From: Methanobacterium sp. UBA279
Lineage (GTDB): Archaea > Methanobacteriota > Methanobacteria > Methanobacteriales > Methanobacteriaceae
Length of the DNA: 64,000 nt
Direction of reading: 5' to 3'
Assembly (NCBI GenBank): GCA_002502855.1
Contig: DAQK01000029.1
Span: 11,871-75,870 of the forward strand
Below are positions 7,813 through 17,535 of this stretch, piece by piece (position 1 is the stretch's first letter; each line of letters starts with the position of its first letter). Position numbers and translations under genes: made by a program. The notes under the pieces are model-generated. The model was not told the origin of the DNA. It ran no database searches and saw nothing but the letters and a program-made list of their open reading frames with translations.

Positions 7813-8736
7813 TTAAACATTAAATAAATTATCTATTTCTCTTCGCCAACCTTCACGATGGATTATTCTACTTTTTTGTAGATTTTCATCTAGTATTTCA
7901 GCTTTTGATTTCTTAGAAAGTTCTTCCCAATCTTCTCCAAATACATAAGTTGCATTTCCATAGTATATACTTTCAAAGATGTATAGGTCTTTCGATTCAA
8001 AAGCATATACCACATACCCACTAAAACCTGCATGTCCAATTGCAACAAAGTCAGGATTATAAGATCTTAATGTTTCCAGTCTCCATTTTGCAACAGGTCT
8101 AATAAGAGGTTTAACACGGTTCAAAAGAGGACGTAATTTTTCATACAGTTGAGACCATGGCATAGGCCCTGCAGGTAAAACTTCCCAATTTAATCTTTTT
8201 ATGCGAACATCTATTATTTCATCTAAATTTTCAGAAAAAACATCACATTCACCAAAAATTTCCAAAAATAAGTTGATTATGTGTTTTATTTCCTTCTCAT
8301 TAGAACTATTATATTCTATTACTGGTGCAATTAAAATCTTAGATCCATCTGATCTGGCTGAAATTGTGAATTCAATGCTAGGGGGTTTAATAATAGTTCT
8401 AGGATATCTTTCCACTGAAAAATCAACATATCCAGTTCTTCGTACACGGGCTTTACCATGACATTCAGTCCAATGATGTTCTCTTTGATAAGTAACAGTT
8501 TCTTTAGGCTGATCCTTATGTCTTAAAAAGCCGCCTTCTGCATTAAAACCACTTATTCTACCAACAGGGCGTGGAAGTACTCTTTCTCCAACACTAAGTC
8601 TATTTGTAAAGCCAATTCTTTCTAAAATCGTTTGAAACCTATTTATATTCTCAATACCAAAAATAACATTGACACCATAATCTATGAATCCTAAATTAGC
8701 TCTTGCATTATTGATTCTCGTTTTACGTATCTTCAT
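7813..8736 (-). CDS. Conserved hypothetical protein next to R-M gene
   Basis: I do not recognise this 307-residue soluble protein. It has no membrane segment and no evident nucleotide-binding motif. Features worth noting are a His/Cys-containing segment (REHHWTECHGKARVRRTGYVDF, about 86-107), many aromatic residues, and a C-terminus YYGNATYVFGEDWEELSKKSKAEIL that looks well conserved. ATG 8736 is chosen over TTG 8745. It is transcribed divergently from the restriction-modification gene, whose start is 195 bp away, so the two share a promoter region. Association with the R-M system is inferred from position only. Confidence 0.7.
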   Translation of the reverse strand: MKIRKTRINNARANLGFIDYGVNVIFGIENINRFQTILERIGFTNRLSVGERVLPRPVGRISGFNAEGGFLRHKDQPKETVTYQREHHWTECHGKARVRRTGYVDFSVERYPRTIIKPPSIEFTISARSDGSKILIAPVIEYNSSNEKEIKHIINLFLEIFGECDVFSENLDEIIDVRIKRLNWEVLPAGPMPWSQLYEKLRPLLNRVKPLIRPVAKWRLETLRSYNPDFVAIGHAGFSGYVVYAFESKDLYIFESIYYGNATYVFGEDWEELSKKSKAEILDENLQKSRIIHREGWRREIDNLFNV

Positions 8737-8930
8737 ACTTACCAACTCTATTCGTTTGTTATTAATTCATCACTAATAGATGTTACTATTTAGAATCTTA
8801 TAATATGGTAGAGGAAGATTTGAATGTGTAATGTAATAGGCTTAAAAGGATATATCATAACAAGCCAAATACAAAGAAATAGAAAAAGTTAAAGTAATGA
8901 TTTCAAATACAATCTATCAGGTGCAAAGGA

Positions 8931-11900
8931 ATGGTAAAAAAGGTAATAAATGAGTATCTAAAGGAAGTTAGAAAAATCTATATGGGTAAAGATTATACAG
9001 AAATGACCTTTAGAACTGCATTTGAGAATTTGATCAGAAGTTCAAATACCAATTATAACCTCATCCACGAGCCAAAAAGGAAAACTGGCTTGGGAGCACC
9101 AGATTACAAAGCATTTTTAGGTTCAGCGAACGTAGGTTATATAGAAACTAAGGATTTAGGAGAAAATCTGGACAATGTGATGGAAACAAAACAGATGAAA
9201 AAATATATTCAAAGTATTGACAACATTATCCTCACAGATTATGCTCGTTTCATTTTAATTAGGAAGGGTCAGAAGAATGTAATTGATTTTAATCTATTTA
9301 CAAAATTGGATTTAGATAATTCCAGATTCACAGTTCTAGATGAAAAGATTGACGCATTCAATCAGTTAATGGGTGAGTTCTTCGGTTATAAACTCCCCAC
9401 TATAAAGGATGCAGAGGAATTGGCAAGTGAATTGGCTAAAAAAGCAAAATTATTGAAGGATATAGTCATGGGCCAATTAAAGGAAGATATCTTCAAAGCA
9501 GCTCGTAAAGAAAGTCCGTCTCCACTTTATGATTTCTATTTAGGGATAAAGAGTTTAATTAACGACATTAGCATTGAAGATAGTGCTGATGCTTACGCTC
9601 AGACGGTTACTTATAGTTTATTTTTGGCAAGGAAAAATTCACCAGAAGAAATTGATAGAATAACAGCTTACTCTCATATACCTGAAAATATAGGGATACT
9701 CAAGCGGATGTTTATTAACATGTCTGTTTCAGAATTTCCCTCTTACATATCCTGGATAATAGATGATATTGTTGATATTTTAAACATCACTAAAATGGAT
9801 GAAGTATTCACTACAATTGATAAACGTGGCAAAAAAGATAAAGATCCAATCTTATTTTTGTATGAAGATTTTATATATTTCTATGAACCAGAAAAAAAGA
9901 AGAAATTGGGTGTCTATTACACCCCAAGACCTGTAGTGAACTTTATAGTCAACTCTACACATTGGATTTTGAAAACACATTTTAACAAACCCACCGGATT
10001 TGCAGATGATAGTGTTACAGTTTTAGATCCAGCAGCCGGCACAGGTACTTTCTTCTGGATTACCTTTTTAGTTGTTCTAAATGAACTAAGGAACCAAGGC
10101 CTACGTGGGTTGATAGATGAAAAAATCCAAAAACATCTCCTCAAACATTTTTACGGTTTAGAACTTTTAATCACGCCTTATGTTATTGCCCACCTTAAAT
10201 TATCAGACATATTACAAAGCTGGCACTATAAATTCAAAGAAACAGACAGAATCCAAATCTATTTAACCAATACACTTGAACCTTCAAAAGAAGAACAAGC
10301 ACAATTCTTACCATTTTTGAGAGAAATTGCGCTAGAAAATATAGCCACTTCTAAAATAAAATCAAAAGAACCAATAATTGCCATTATTGGCAATCCACCT
10401 TACGCAGGCATGTCCGCAAATAAAGGAAAATGGATTGATGACATGCTAAAAAAAGGGTACACAAGGGCTGACGGAAGTCGTGATGATGGTTACTACAAAG
10501 TTAATGGTGAAAAACTCGGCGAAAGAAACCCCAAATGGCTACAAGATGATTATGTGAAGTTCATACGCTTTGCACAGTGGAAAATAGATAAAACTGGAGA
10601 GGGTGTAGTTGGTTTCATCACTAATCATAGTTTCTTAGACAATCCAACATTCAGAGGAATGAGAGAATCGTTATTAAGAAGTTTTGATAGGATTTATATT
10701 TTGAACTTACACGGCAATGCTAAAAAGAAAGAGAAATGTCCTGATGGAAGTGAAGATGAAAATGTTTTTGATATCCAGCAAGGAGTAGCCATAAGTATAT
10801 TTATTAAAAATAGTGCATTTAAGGATAAGAAAGTATTTTATTCTGATTTATGGGGTTTAAAAGATAGTAAATATCATTGGTTAGACCGTCACACTGTAAA
10901 TAATGTAGAATGGCAGGAAATTGAACCAATTTCTGAATATTATTTCTTAATACCTATGGATAACTCTATACTGAATGAATTTGAAAAATATTGGGGAATA
11001 AAAGATATTTTTCCAGTTAATAATGTGGGAATAGTAACGGCTCGTGATCAATTAACTATTCAATGGACTGCTGATGATATTTCAAGAATAATACACGATT
11101 TTACCCATTTAGAACCCGAAAAAGCGAGAAGTAATTATCAATTGAAAAAAGATTCAAGCGATTGGAAAATTGTATGGGCACAAGAAGATTTGAAATCAAG
11201 TGGGCTTGATAATAATAAGATTTCACCGATTCTTTACCGCCCTTTTGATATTAGATATACTTATTTCACTGGTAAAACTAAAGGATTCCATTGTCGGCCC
11301 AGAGATGAAGTAATGAAACATATGCAAAAAAATAACAAGGGTTTGGTAATTGGTAGACAATGGGGTGCTATAGGTTCGAGCTATTATGACATAGTTTTTG
11401 TTTCGGATAAAATCATTGATTTTAACTTATTTAGAAGAGGAGGTGAGCTGCTATTTCCTTTATATCTTTACGAAGAAACTGGAAGAATACCAAACCTCAG
11501 CCCCGATTTAGTCAAATATCTACATAATAAATACGGTGTTGAACCTTCTCCTGAAGAGATTTTTGATTATATATACGCAATTCTACAATCACCAAAGTAT
11601 AGGGAAAAATATGAACCTATTCTACGATATGACTTCCCGAGAATTCCCTTTATAGATAATTACGAGAAATTCAAGGAAGTATCTAATATTGGAGAATATT
11701 TAGTTGATTTACACCTGATGGATAAAAATATGACTGTAAAAACTAAGTTTGATGTAGAAGGTTCCAATGTTGTTGAAAATGTTAAATTTAAAGACGGTAA
11801 ATTATGGATTAATGATCAACAATATTTTGAAAATGTTCCAGTGAATGTATGGAATTATCATATCGGCGGATATGACGTACTAGAACATTTTCTAAAAGAA

Positions 11901-12011
11901 AGAAAGAATAAAAAGCTAAGTAATCAGGAAATTGAAGATTTCCTCCAGATAGTCGAAATCATTAAAATAACGATTGTTAGTATGAAAAAGATAGATGAAG
12001 TGTTGTATTAG
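8931..12011 (+). CDS. Single-chain restriction-modification enzyme (type IIG/ISP-like)
   Basis: This 1026-residue enzyme has an N-terminal PD-(D/E)XK nuclease (GAPD ending at Asp58, then Glu72-Thr-Lys74), a helical connector, and an N6-adenine methyltransferase with motif I DPAAGTG at 366-372 and motif IV NPPY at 488-491. A C-terminal target-recognition region follows, with LYRPFDIRYTYF and the PLYLYEE segment typical of type ISP C-terminal domains. It should methylate adenine in its recognition site and cut unmodified DNA. There is no helicase domain between nuclease and methylase, which separates it from true type ISP enzymes of about 1600 residues. The reading frame is intact. Confidence 0.88.
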   Translation: MVKKVINEYLKEVRKIYMGKDYTEMTFRTAFENLIRSSNTNYNLIHEPKRKTGLGAPDYKAFLGSANVGYIETKDLGENLDNVMETKQMKKYIQSIDNIILTDYARFILIRKGQKNVIDFNLFTKLDLDNSRFTVLDEKIDAFNQLMGEFFGYKLPTIKDAEELASELAKKAKLLKDIVMGQLKEDIFKAARKESPSPLYDFYLGIKSLINDISIEDSADAYAQTVTYSLFLARKNSPEEIDRITAYSHIPENIGILKRMFINMSVSEFPSYISWIIDDIVDILNITKMDEVFTTIDKRGKKDKDPILFLYEDFIYFYEPEKKKKLGVYYTPRPVVNFIVNSTHWILKTHFNKPTGFADDSVTVLDPAAGTGTFFWITFLVVLNELRNQGLRGLIDEKIQKHLLKHFYGLELLITPYVIAHLKLSDILQSWHYKFKETDRIQIYLTNTLEPSKEEQAQFLPFLREIALENIATSKIKSKEPIIAIIGNPPYAGMSANKGKWIDDMLKKGYTRADGSRDDGYYKVNGEKLGERNPKWLQDDYVKFIRFAQWKIDKTGEGVVGFITNHSFLDNPTFRGMRESLLRSFDRIYILNLHGNAKKKEKCPDGSEDENVFDIQQGVAISIFIKNSAFKDKKVFYSDLWGLKDSKYHWLDRHTVNNVEWQEIEPISEYYFLIPMDNSILNEFEKYWGIKDIFPVNNVGIVTARDQLTIQWTADDISRIIHDFTHLEPEKARSNYQLKKDSSDWKIVWAQEDLKSSGLDNNKISPILYRPFDIRYTYFTGKTKGFHCRPRDEVMKHMQKNNKGLVIGRQWGAIGSSYYDIVFVSDKIIDFNLFRRGGELLFPLYLYEETGRIPNLSPDLVKYLHNKYGVEPSPEEIFDYIYAILQSPKYREKYEPILRYDFPRIPFIDNYEKFKEVSNIGEYLVDLHLMDKNMTVKTKFDVEGSNVVENVKFKDGKLWINDQQYFENVPVNVWNYHIGGYDVLEHFLKERKNKKLSNQEIEDFLQIVEIIKITIVSMKKIDEVLY

Positions 12012-12083
12012 AGTAAGATAGATGGATTATTGTGATTCATATGATTTAATGAATGGGAAAATTAAATAATGGAAAGTAGATTA

Positions 12084-14321
12084 TTAAGTTAATGCTTCAA
12101 TTTGTCCATGATATTTTCTTTCAATGAATTTAACCACAGCTTTACAAGCTTCAGTAATATCTTGCTCTGAAACAGATGGTTGAGAACGAAGTTCACCATG
12201 TGATAAGTCTTGGATTAAAGAATAAATATAACTATTTTCATTCAATTCTTGATTTTCTGAAATATAACTTTCAAGACTATAATCAAGATTTTCGAACTTA
12301 CAAATAGTCTCTAAAACATGTCTTATAGAATTGGCAGTAGTATGAGATGGAGGTATTTCTTGTTTTGAGATCCTAATAATATCTACTAAATGACTTTGAT
12401 AAGGTAAAATTAATTTTTTATTCCAATTAGCAATATTATTTTTTTCAAGAATATATTTTTGATTAATAATATTATTCCGCATTAATAAATTCATGAATTC
12501 AAAATTATGAGTAAGTATGATAAATCTGACTTGGCGGCTTTCTATACCAAAATGTTTATTTATATGTCGGATGCTTTGAGCCACTCGATAAACATAATTG
12601 AAATCCATGCTTGATATAGGGTCGTCAATAACAAAAAATAACTTTTCATAATCATCTTCAGTTTCTATTATTGTATGTACTGTAGCTAAATAGTAGCAAA
12701 AAGCCACTATTCCTTTTTCACCATCACTCAATACCTGTGTTGCATTATCGGAAAGACTTTCATCCATAAATGTTATACAAAAGTTCTTTTTGTCTAATGC
12801 GTATTTATCACCAAAAAAATATTCTAAAAAGTAATTCAGGGATTCAACTACTTTTGCCTTTCGATCAAATTTTGTTTTGCTTTCTTTTAATTTTATTTCA
12901 TCGATAATTTCAGAAATATCTGATTCTAAAGTTGTATATTCATCAATATCTAATTTATGTTCATTTTTTATAGCTAAAAACTTAGCATTACAAAGTTTTC
13001 TTCTTAATTGAAGTTTTTCTTCGTCAATTGAATTTTTAATTTGATTCAATTTTTTAATTTGATCATTTTGAGTTCGTGAATTATCTTTTAATTGTTTAAG
13101 AAAATTCGTAATATCCTCTATTTGTTCTTCACAATTAAAATTTGATGAAGAAATATCTAATTTCTTAGTCTTTAACATCGTAATTAGCTGATCTATTTCG
13201 TCTAAAACAGATTTATTATCTATTAAAAGTTTTAAATCTGCTTTTTTATGGGAAGGTAAAAAATTTTCAATTTTATCATACTCTAAATGTATTTCATTAA
13301 ATTCACTATAATAATCTATAATATTAGATTTCAAATTATCTAGAAAACCTAATAATCCATCTATTTCTCTTATTGTCTTTGCTTCTTCATCCTGAAAGAA
13401 TTTATTATATAACTCTATAATTTTAATTGCATTAGCACTAAATCCTTGTTTACAAAAAGGACATACTTTATTATTAAATTCTAATAAATTCAATCCCTTT
13501 TCAATAAAATCAAGTTTAGTTTTTATCTCATTAACGAAATCCTGATCAATTTGAGATTTTTCATAAGATTTAGACAATAATTTTTTAATAGATTCCAGTT
13601 TAGAACTATCAATATCAAATTTAATTAGTGATACGTCATTAATACCATCAGGCATCGATATTAATTGTTGATATTCACTTTTAATTATGTCAAAACTTTT
13701 ATTTTCATTAATATCTAGATCTGATAATAAATTTTTAAATGTAATATTCTTGTATTCATTAAGTCTTTTACTTACACCAAGATCATCTAAATCAACTTTA
13801 GCATTAGTAATTACGGTTTCTAATTCTTTATATTTTAAATTTCGTTGTTTCTCTAATTCTTCCTGTCTTAATTTTTCATTTGTTACATCAATATTAACTT
13901 TACCTAAAATATAACCTTGAATATCATCATTTGGCTTATACTTATGTTTCTCTAAATTATCACTTACATACTCACTATTAAAAACATGAAAGAGATAATC
14001 TGTATCATTTATAACCGTTGGTTTTGAGTCTTTTTCCAATTCAATTTTCAAATTCCTAATTTGTTTAACTGGGTCGGTTGGCCTTTCAATTCTAAATGAA
14101 AACTGACCAGTTGTCTTATTTGTAGTTAAAATGTTATTAATTGTTTCTATTTCGGGTTCATAAGATGGAGAAGCTAATCTATAAGCTCTACTAATAAAAG
14201 TTTTACCCATACCATTATTTGCATAAATACCTATCTTTATTGAGTTAGTATCATGCTCATATTCAAGATCCGTATGTGGACCAATATTTTTAATTTGCCA
14301 ATCCAACTTAATTTCAGCCAT
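12084..14321 (-). CDS. RloC/PrrC-like ATPase with zinc hook, candidate anticodon nuclease
   Basis: This 745-residue ABC/SMC-type ATPase has a Walker A motif (NNGMGKT, 35-41), a long coiled coil with a central CPFC zinc hook (287-290), the ABC signature LSDGEKG (531-537), Walker B LFFVIDDP (561-568) and the switch histidine in ILTHN (605). This is the Rad50-like plan of RloC. Downstream of the ATPase, Arg667-x3-Glu671 and His708 (DLSHGE) reproduce the R-x3-E...H pattern reported as catalytic in the PrrC and RloC anticodon nucleases. It is convergent with the restriction-modification gene and could act as its tRNA-cutting backup. Many AAA_13 proteins share part of this motif, so nuclease activity is a hypothesis. 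Confidence 0.75.
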   Translation of the reverse strand: MAEIKLDWQIKNIGPHTDLEYEHDTNSIKIGIYANNGMGKTFISRAYRLASPSYEPEIETINNILTTNKTTGQFSFRIERPTDPVKQIRNLKIELEKDSKPTVINDTDYLFHVFNSEYVSDNLEKHKYKPNDDIQGYILGKVNIDVTNEKLRQEELEKQRNLKYKELETVITNAKVDLDDLGVSKRLNEYKNITFKNLLSDLDINENKSFDIIKSEYQQLISMPDGINDVSLIKFDIDSSKLESIKKLLSKSYEKSQIDQDFVNEIKTKLDFIEKGLNLLEFNNKVCPFCKQGFSANAIKIIELYNKFFQDEEAKTIREIDGLLGFLDNLKSNIIDYYSEFNEIHLEYDKIENFLPSHKKADLKLLIDNKSVLDEIDQLITMLKTKKLDISSSNFNCEEQIEDITNFLKQLKDNSRTQNDQIKKLNQIKNSIDEEKLQLRRKLCNAKFLAIKNEHKLDIDEYTTLESDISEIIDEIKLKESKTKFDRKAKVVESLNYFLEYFFGDKYALDKKNFCITFMDESLSDNATQVLSDGEKGIVAFCYYLATVHTIIETEDDYEKLFFVIDDPISSMDFNYVYRVAQSIRHINKHFGIESRQVRFIILTHNFEFMNLLMRNNIINQKYILEKNNIANWNKKLILPYQSHLVDIIRISKQEIPPSHTTANSIRHVLETICKFENLDYSLESYISENQELNENSYIYSLIQDLSHGELRSQPSVSEQDITEACKAVVKFIERKYHGQIEALT

Positions 14322-14419
14322 ACACCCACCTCTGATTTTATTATGTCTTAAAATTACTAAAAACGAAACGTTTCCTTATAGTTACTCCACAAATATTTTA
14401 ATCTTTCATAAATAAATTA

Positions 14420-15225
14420 TCATTTATTTTTAATAGGTTCAAATGAAAATGATTTTTTAGCTTTTTCTAAAGCTTTTGGTCCTATCCCTTTAATTGATAT
14501 TAAACTTGCTTCGTCTAAAGGTTTTTTTACTCTTAATTTTATAATTTCTTTCGCAACATCCCTTTTAATTCCCAAGACAATCTCAATTTCATCCAATGAA
14601 GCTTCATTAATATTTAACCTATTTTTTTGGGGTTCTAAATTATTTTTATTGTAATTTAATACATCTTTTATTAATAAATATGTGTGTAAAACCGTTTTTA
14701 TCGCTTCATATCTTGTAATTTCACTATGAACGCCTTTTTTGTTTTATTATGTATTGATTCTAAATAATTACCAATATAATCAACATGTGCTTTTGCTAAT
14801 TTTTTATCGGAATCACTTTCTATTGATTCATCCATGAAAAACCACAGGCGATTAATATATTGATTTTTACCAAGTTTTCTACCATTTATTATTTTATCGT
14901 TAGGAGGATAAAGATCATCGGCAAGTTTTTGAATTGTTCTTCTACATGTTGTGAGAGCTTGAGACCATTCCTCTTTACTATCAGAATTCACATTTTTGAA
15001 TGCTAACATTAAATTTTCAGCTAGCTGGGGATCTAAATCAAAAAGTTTATCATCTATTTCCTCTTTTAGAACATCAAAAGCTGTAAATGGAATATCGGAA
15101 AATGCAATTTTGTTATATAATTTATTCGCTATATTATGGGCCTCTGTTCTAACATAACTTAAATGTTTATAAAGATTTCCTCTATAAAATTTACCACTTT
15201 TGGTTATATTCGTTTTTACTAAAGT
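14420..15225 (-). pseudogene. Frameshifted partner of AbiTii-like gene, with HhH tail
   Basis: An intact-looking coding region is split by one frameshift and lacks a clear start. The upstream part reads KSGKFYRGNLYKHLSYVRTE through AEKLx-type helices to ESIHNKTKK. At the T6 run 14735-14740 the frame changes; one more base would continue into GVHSEITRYEAIKTVLHTYLL and a ComEA-like helix-hairpin-helix (LNINEASLDEIEIVLGIK ... LISIKGIGPKALEKAKKSF), ending at TGA 14420. Proteins with this central helical domain often follow AbiTii-domain genes. No ATG, GTG or TTG opens the frame before ATG 15009, so the 5' end is also damaged. Function is unknown. Confidence 0.65.
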
Positions 15226-15631
15226 CTATACTTCTCTTCAATAAATCCTATATTTAAAAATTCTCCACCCGCATCATCAAGCCTAATTTGAAAATCTCCC
15301 CCGTACCAAAATGGATACCTTCTTTTAAATTGATTTTTTTTAATTCTTCCTTTTTTTGTTCCATCAAGTTTTTTAATTCCTTTGTTTCCCCATTATTTTG
15401 TAATTCCTTACCAAAATCAAAAAGACTTTTATAATACTCTTCTAATGGATATGTGTATTTTTCTTTTCCAAATTGTATTTCACACCAAATGCTTACTTCT
15501 TCATCGTTTAAAATACTTGCAGCACGAGACAATTTTTGAATTCCAGTTAAAACACTTCCTTTAGAAGATTCTAATTCCTTTAAGGATTCATCTAATAATT
15601 TTTTTGCTTTTTCTGTGGCGTTTGATACCAA
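15219..15631 (-). pseudogene. AbiTii-like domain protein, frameshifted
   Basis: The start is probably TTG 15631, preceded by a GGGGGTG Shine-Dalgarno. The product begins VSNATEKAKKLLDESLKELE and contains GSVLTGIQKLSRAASILNDEEVSIWCEIQF, the pattern of the AbiTii domain found in phage-abortive and other defence loci. In the C5 run 15298-15302 the frame is lost. One extra base restores GGDFQIRLDDAGGEFLNIGF and a natural TAG at 15219; as read, translation runs to a TAA at 15254. The downstream gene begins at or just inside this stop, so the two form a pair. It is an abortive-infection-type component by domain only. Confidence 0.6.
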
Positions 15632-15854
15632 AATCGCACCCCCGCATCTATTAGGATAATCTAAAGATGTATATATTAATATTTTTCTATCAAAAAAATA
15701 GGACTCCACTTTTAAAATAACTAATATTTGATTGAAAATTCGACAACTTCGTAATATAACGGTTTAGCGAAGTAAATTTTCATATATCAGATCTAATTCT
15801 AATTTACAAAAGTACTGTTTACTGTTCAAAACCTATCTATTCAAAAAAAAATTG

Positions 15855-16106
15855 TTATTTACTGTCGAAATAGACGCATCTTTCTACTATGGTATCTGCT
15901 ACTTCTTCTGCGTTGTTGAAGGGGAAGTCTGTTTCTTTGATGAATTTGTCCGCTGCCCCGGCAGTCAGTACGATTCGATCTGCCGTATATACTGTGTTAA
16001 TTCCTTTTGGTAGCGATTCTATTAATTCTTCGTGTGAATTTTTTGGAAAATCAGTATTTCTAAGGGTTTGAACTATTTGCGAGTGAATTTCATCCCGATC
16101 ACACAT
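15855..16106 (-). CDS. MTH865-family protein
   Basis: This 83-residue protein belongs to the small MTH865-like family of methanogens. It has the recognisable pattern DEIHSQIVQTLRNTDFPKNS near the N-terminus and ETDFPFNNAEEVADTIVER near the C-terminus. The function of the family is unknown; a member has an EF-hand-like helical fold. ATG 16106 (MCDRDEIH) is preferred over ATG 16136 because family members start there and AAGG precedes it. It stands alone between the AbiTii-like pair and the flavin reductase gene; 16107-16343 shows nothing else. Confidence 0.8.
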   Translation of the reverse strand: MCDRDEIHSQIVQTLRNTDFPKNSHEELIESLPKGINTVYTADRIVLTAGAADKFIKETDFPFNNAEEVADTIVERCVYFDSK

Positions 16107-16343
16107 AATATCCGGACCTTTTAAAACTTTGAACATCCAAGCTATTACACATAATTAAATATTGATTCATCTTAATCAATATACTTTTCGCTTGGAATAC
16201 CGCCTGCATATCATCAGTAAAATGATATACAGTTAATATTTTATTGTAATCGTATAAATTTACCAGATAAGCCTTACTGTGCATCTACAGGGGAAATTCA
16301 CAATAATATAAGGTGAAGGTACTTTTTCACCATTATATATCTA

Positions 16344-16913
16344 TTATTTAAACTTTTTACCTATAGAAAAAGCCTGTCCCTTAAATTCACCTATCCCATA
16401 ATAAGCTAAGCCTGCTGGATCGTATAGGATGGGATTTATCTTTTTAATATCCGGGTTTCCCCGGGAATCAGTGAGTTCTGAGTCTACTTTCACATCCAGG
16501 ATCTTCCCGGTAAACTGGGTGTGGGCACCAAGATCCACTGTGTGGATTAGTTTACACTCCAGGATCAGAGGAAATTCATGGATGTAAGGGGCGTTTACCA
16601 GGTCACTCTTCACTGGTGTAAGTCCGGTGGTGGCCAGTTTATCGGCATCCCTCCCGGAGACTATCCCAAAGTAGTCTGCTTCTACAACCTGCTCCTCTGT
16701 GGGGATGCTTATGGTAAACGCTTCATTTTCTACTATATTATCGAAGGTGTACCTTGATTCCCTTACCGATACATAAACACAGGGTGGATCTGAACAGTTA
16801 ATTCCTCCCCAGGCAGCATTCATCACATTAGGCTTTCCAGATTTATCGTATGTTCCCACGATCAAAACCGGTGTGGGGTAGATGATTGTTTTTGCTCCGA
16901 CAGATTTTTTCAT
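16344..16913 (-). CDS. Flavin reductase-like (flavoredoxin) protein
   Basis: This 189-residue protein has an FMN-binding split-barrel flavoredoxin fold. The N-terminal segment TIIYPTPVLIVGTYDKSGKPNVMNAAWGG and the following PPCVYVSVRESRYTFDNI match the FMN phosphate- and ring-binding parts of the flavin reductase family. The length is normal for the family. The gene lies 21 nt downstream of a nitroreductase gene on the same strand, so the two flavoproteins are probably co-transcribed and may handle electron transfer to small molecules or oxidative stress products. The exact electron donor (coenzyme F420, NADH or ferredoxin) is not evident. Confidence 0.88.
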   Translation of the reverse strand: MKKSVGAKTIIYPTPVLIVGTYDKSGKPNVMNAAWGGINCSDPPCVYVSVRESRYTFDNIVENEAFTISIPTEEQVVEADYFGIVSGRDADKLATTGLTPVKSDLVNAPYIHEFPLILECKLIHTVDLGAHTQFTGKILDVKVDSELTDSRGNPDIKKINPILYDPAGLAYYGIGEFKGQAFSIGKKFK

Positions 16914-16934
16914 CTTATTTCTCCTCCGTAATTA

Positions 16935-17441
16935 TCATTTTTCGTATCTCACCAGTTTTTCCAGTTCTTTCCTACCCATACGTCTTGGCCCGGCTTTTGG
17001 ATACCCTAAAGGAGTAAAAAGCAGTGGCAGGGCGTGTTCAGGGATCTCGAGAACTTCACGTGCAGCTTCTAAATCGAATGCCGCTATCCAGCAGGTACCC
17101 AGTCCTAAACTGGTAGCAGCCAGTACTAAATGGTCAAAGGCAATGGCTGTATCCACTTCACAGTAGTTCTTACCATCTCGACGGACCCAGGCTTCACCAG
17201 GGATTGTAACTGCACAGATAACGATAGGTGCCTCCACAAACCAATCCGCCGGGTAAATACGTTTCAGTTCTTCCTCCCGGCCCCTGGTTCTAATAACGAT
17301 GAACTGAAAAGGCTGTTTATTTACGGCGGTAGGTGCTAGGCGTGCAGCTTCAAGGACTAAATTAAGTTTATCTTCTTCTACTTCATCAGATTCATATCCA
17401 CGGACACTGTACCTGTTTTTAATTACATCCAAGAATTCCAT
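16935..17441 (-). CDS. Nitroreductase-family FMN protein
   Basis: This 168-residue nitroreductase fold protein has the FMN-contacting N-terminus IKNRYSVRGYESDEV, the APTAVNKQPFQFIVI segment and a C-terminal LGYPKAGPRRMGRKELEKLV. The start is taken as ATG 17441 (MEFLDVI): the ribosome binding site AGGAGA at 17449-17454 is 7 nt from this ATG but only 1 nt from the ATG at 17447. It is first in a two-gene unit with the flavin reductase. Two similar palindromes lie just upstream and suggest control by a repressor, possibly the broken MarR gene at 17767. Confidence 0.88.
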   Translation of the reverse strand: MEFLDVIKNRYSVRGYESDEVEEDKLNLVLEAARLAPTAVNKQPFQFIVIRTRGREEELKRIYPADWFVEAPIVICAVTIPGEAWVRRDGKNYCEVDTAIAFDHLVLAATSLGLGTCWIAAFDLEAAREVLEIPEHALPLLFTPLGYPKAGPRRMGRKELEKLVRYEK

Positions 17442-17463
17442 AACCATATCTCCTATTTTTTTA

Positions 17464-17535
17464 AATTTCCGATGGGAAATTGTAACAATTCTAATTATAT
17501 GTTCCACCACTTATTTTAAATTTCAAACGGAATTT
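17464..17535 (-). promoter_or_regulatory. Two operator-like palindromes upstream of the nitroreductase gene
   Basis: AATTTCC-GATG-GGAAATT at 17464-17481 is a perfect 7-bp inverted repeat. A one-mismatch relative, AAATTTC-AAAC-GGAATTT, lies at 17518-17535, 54 bp away. Both sit in the region expected for the promoter of the nitroreductase/flavin reductase pair. MarR-family regulators commonly bind such palindromes and a MarR gene is the next gene upstream. The stretch 17536-17766 shows no gene. Confidence 0.5.

Noticed and set aside
16099..16284. Possible 61-residue protein upstream of the MTH865-family gene
   Set aside because: Overlaps the MTH865-family gene start, has no Shine-Dalgarno and no recognisable features; the region is more likely promoter DNA.
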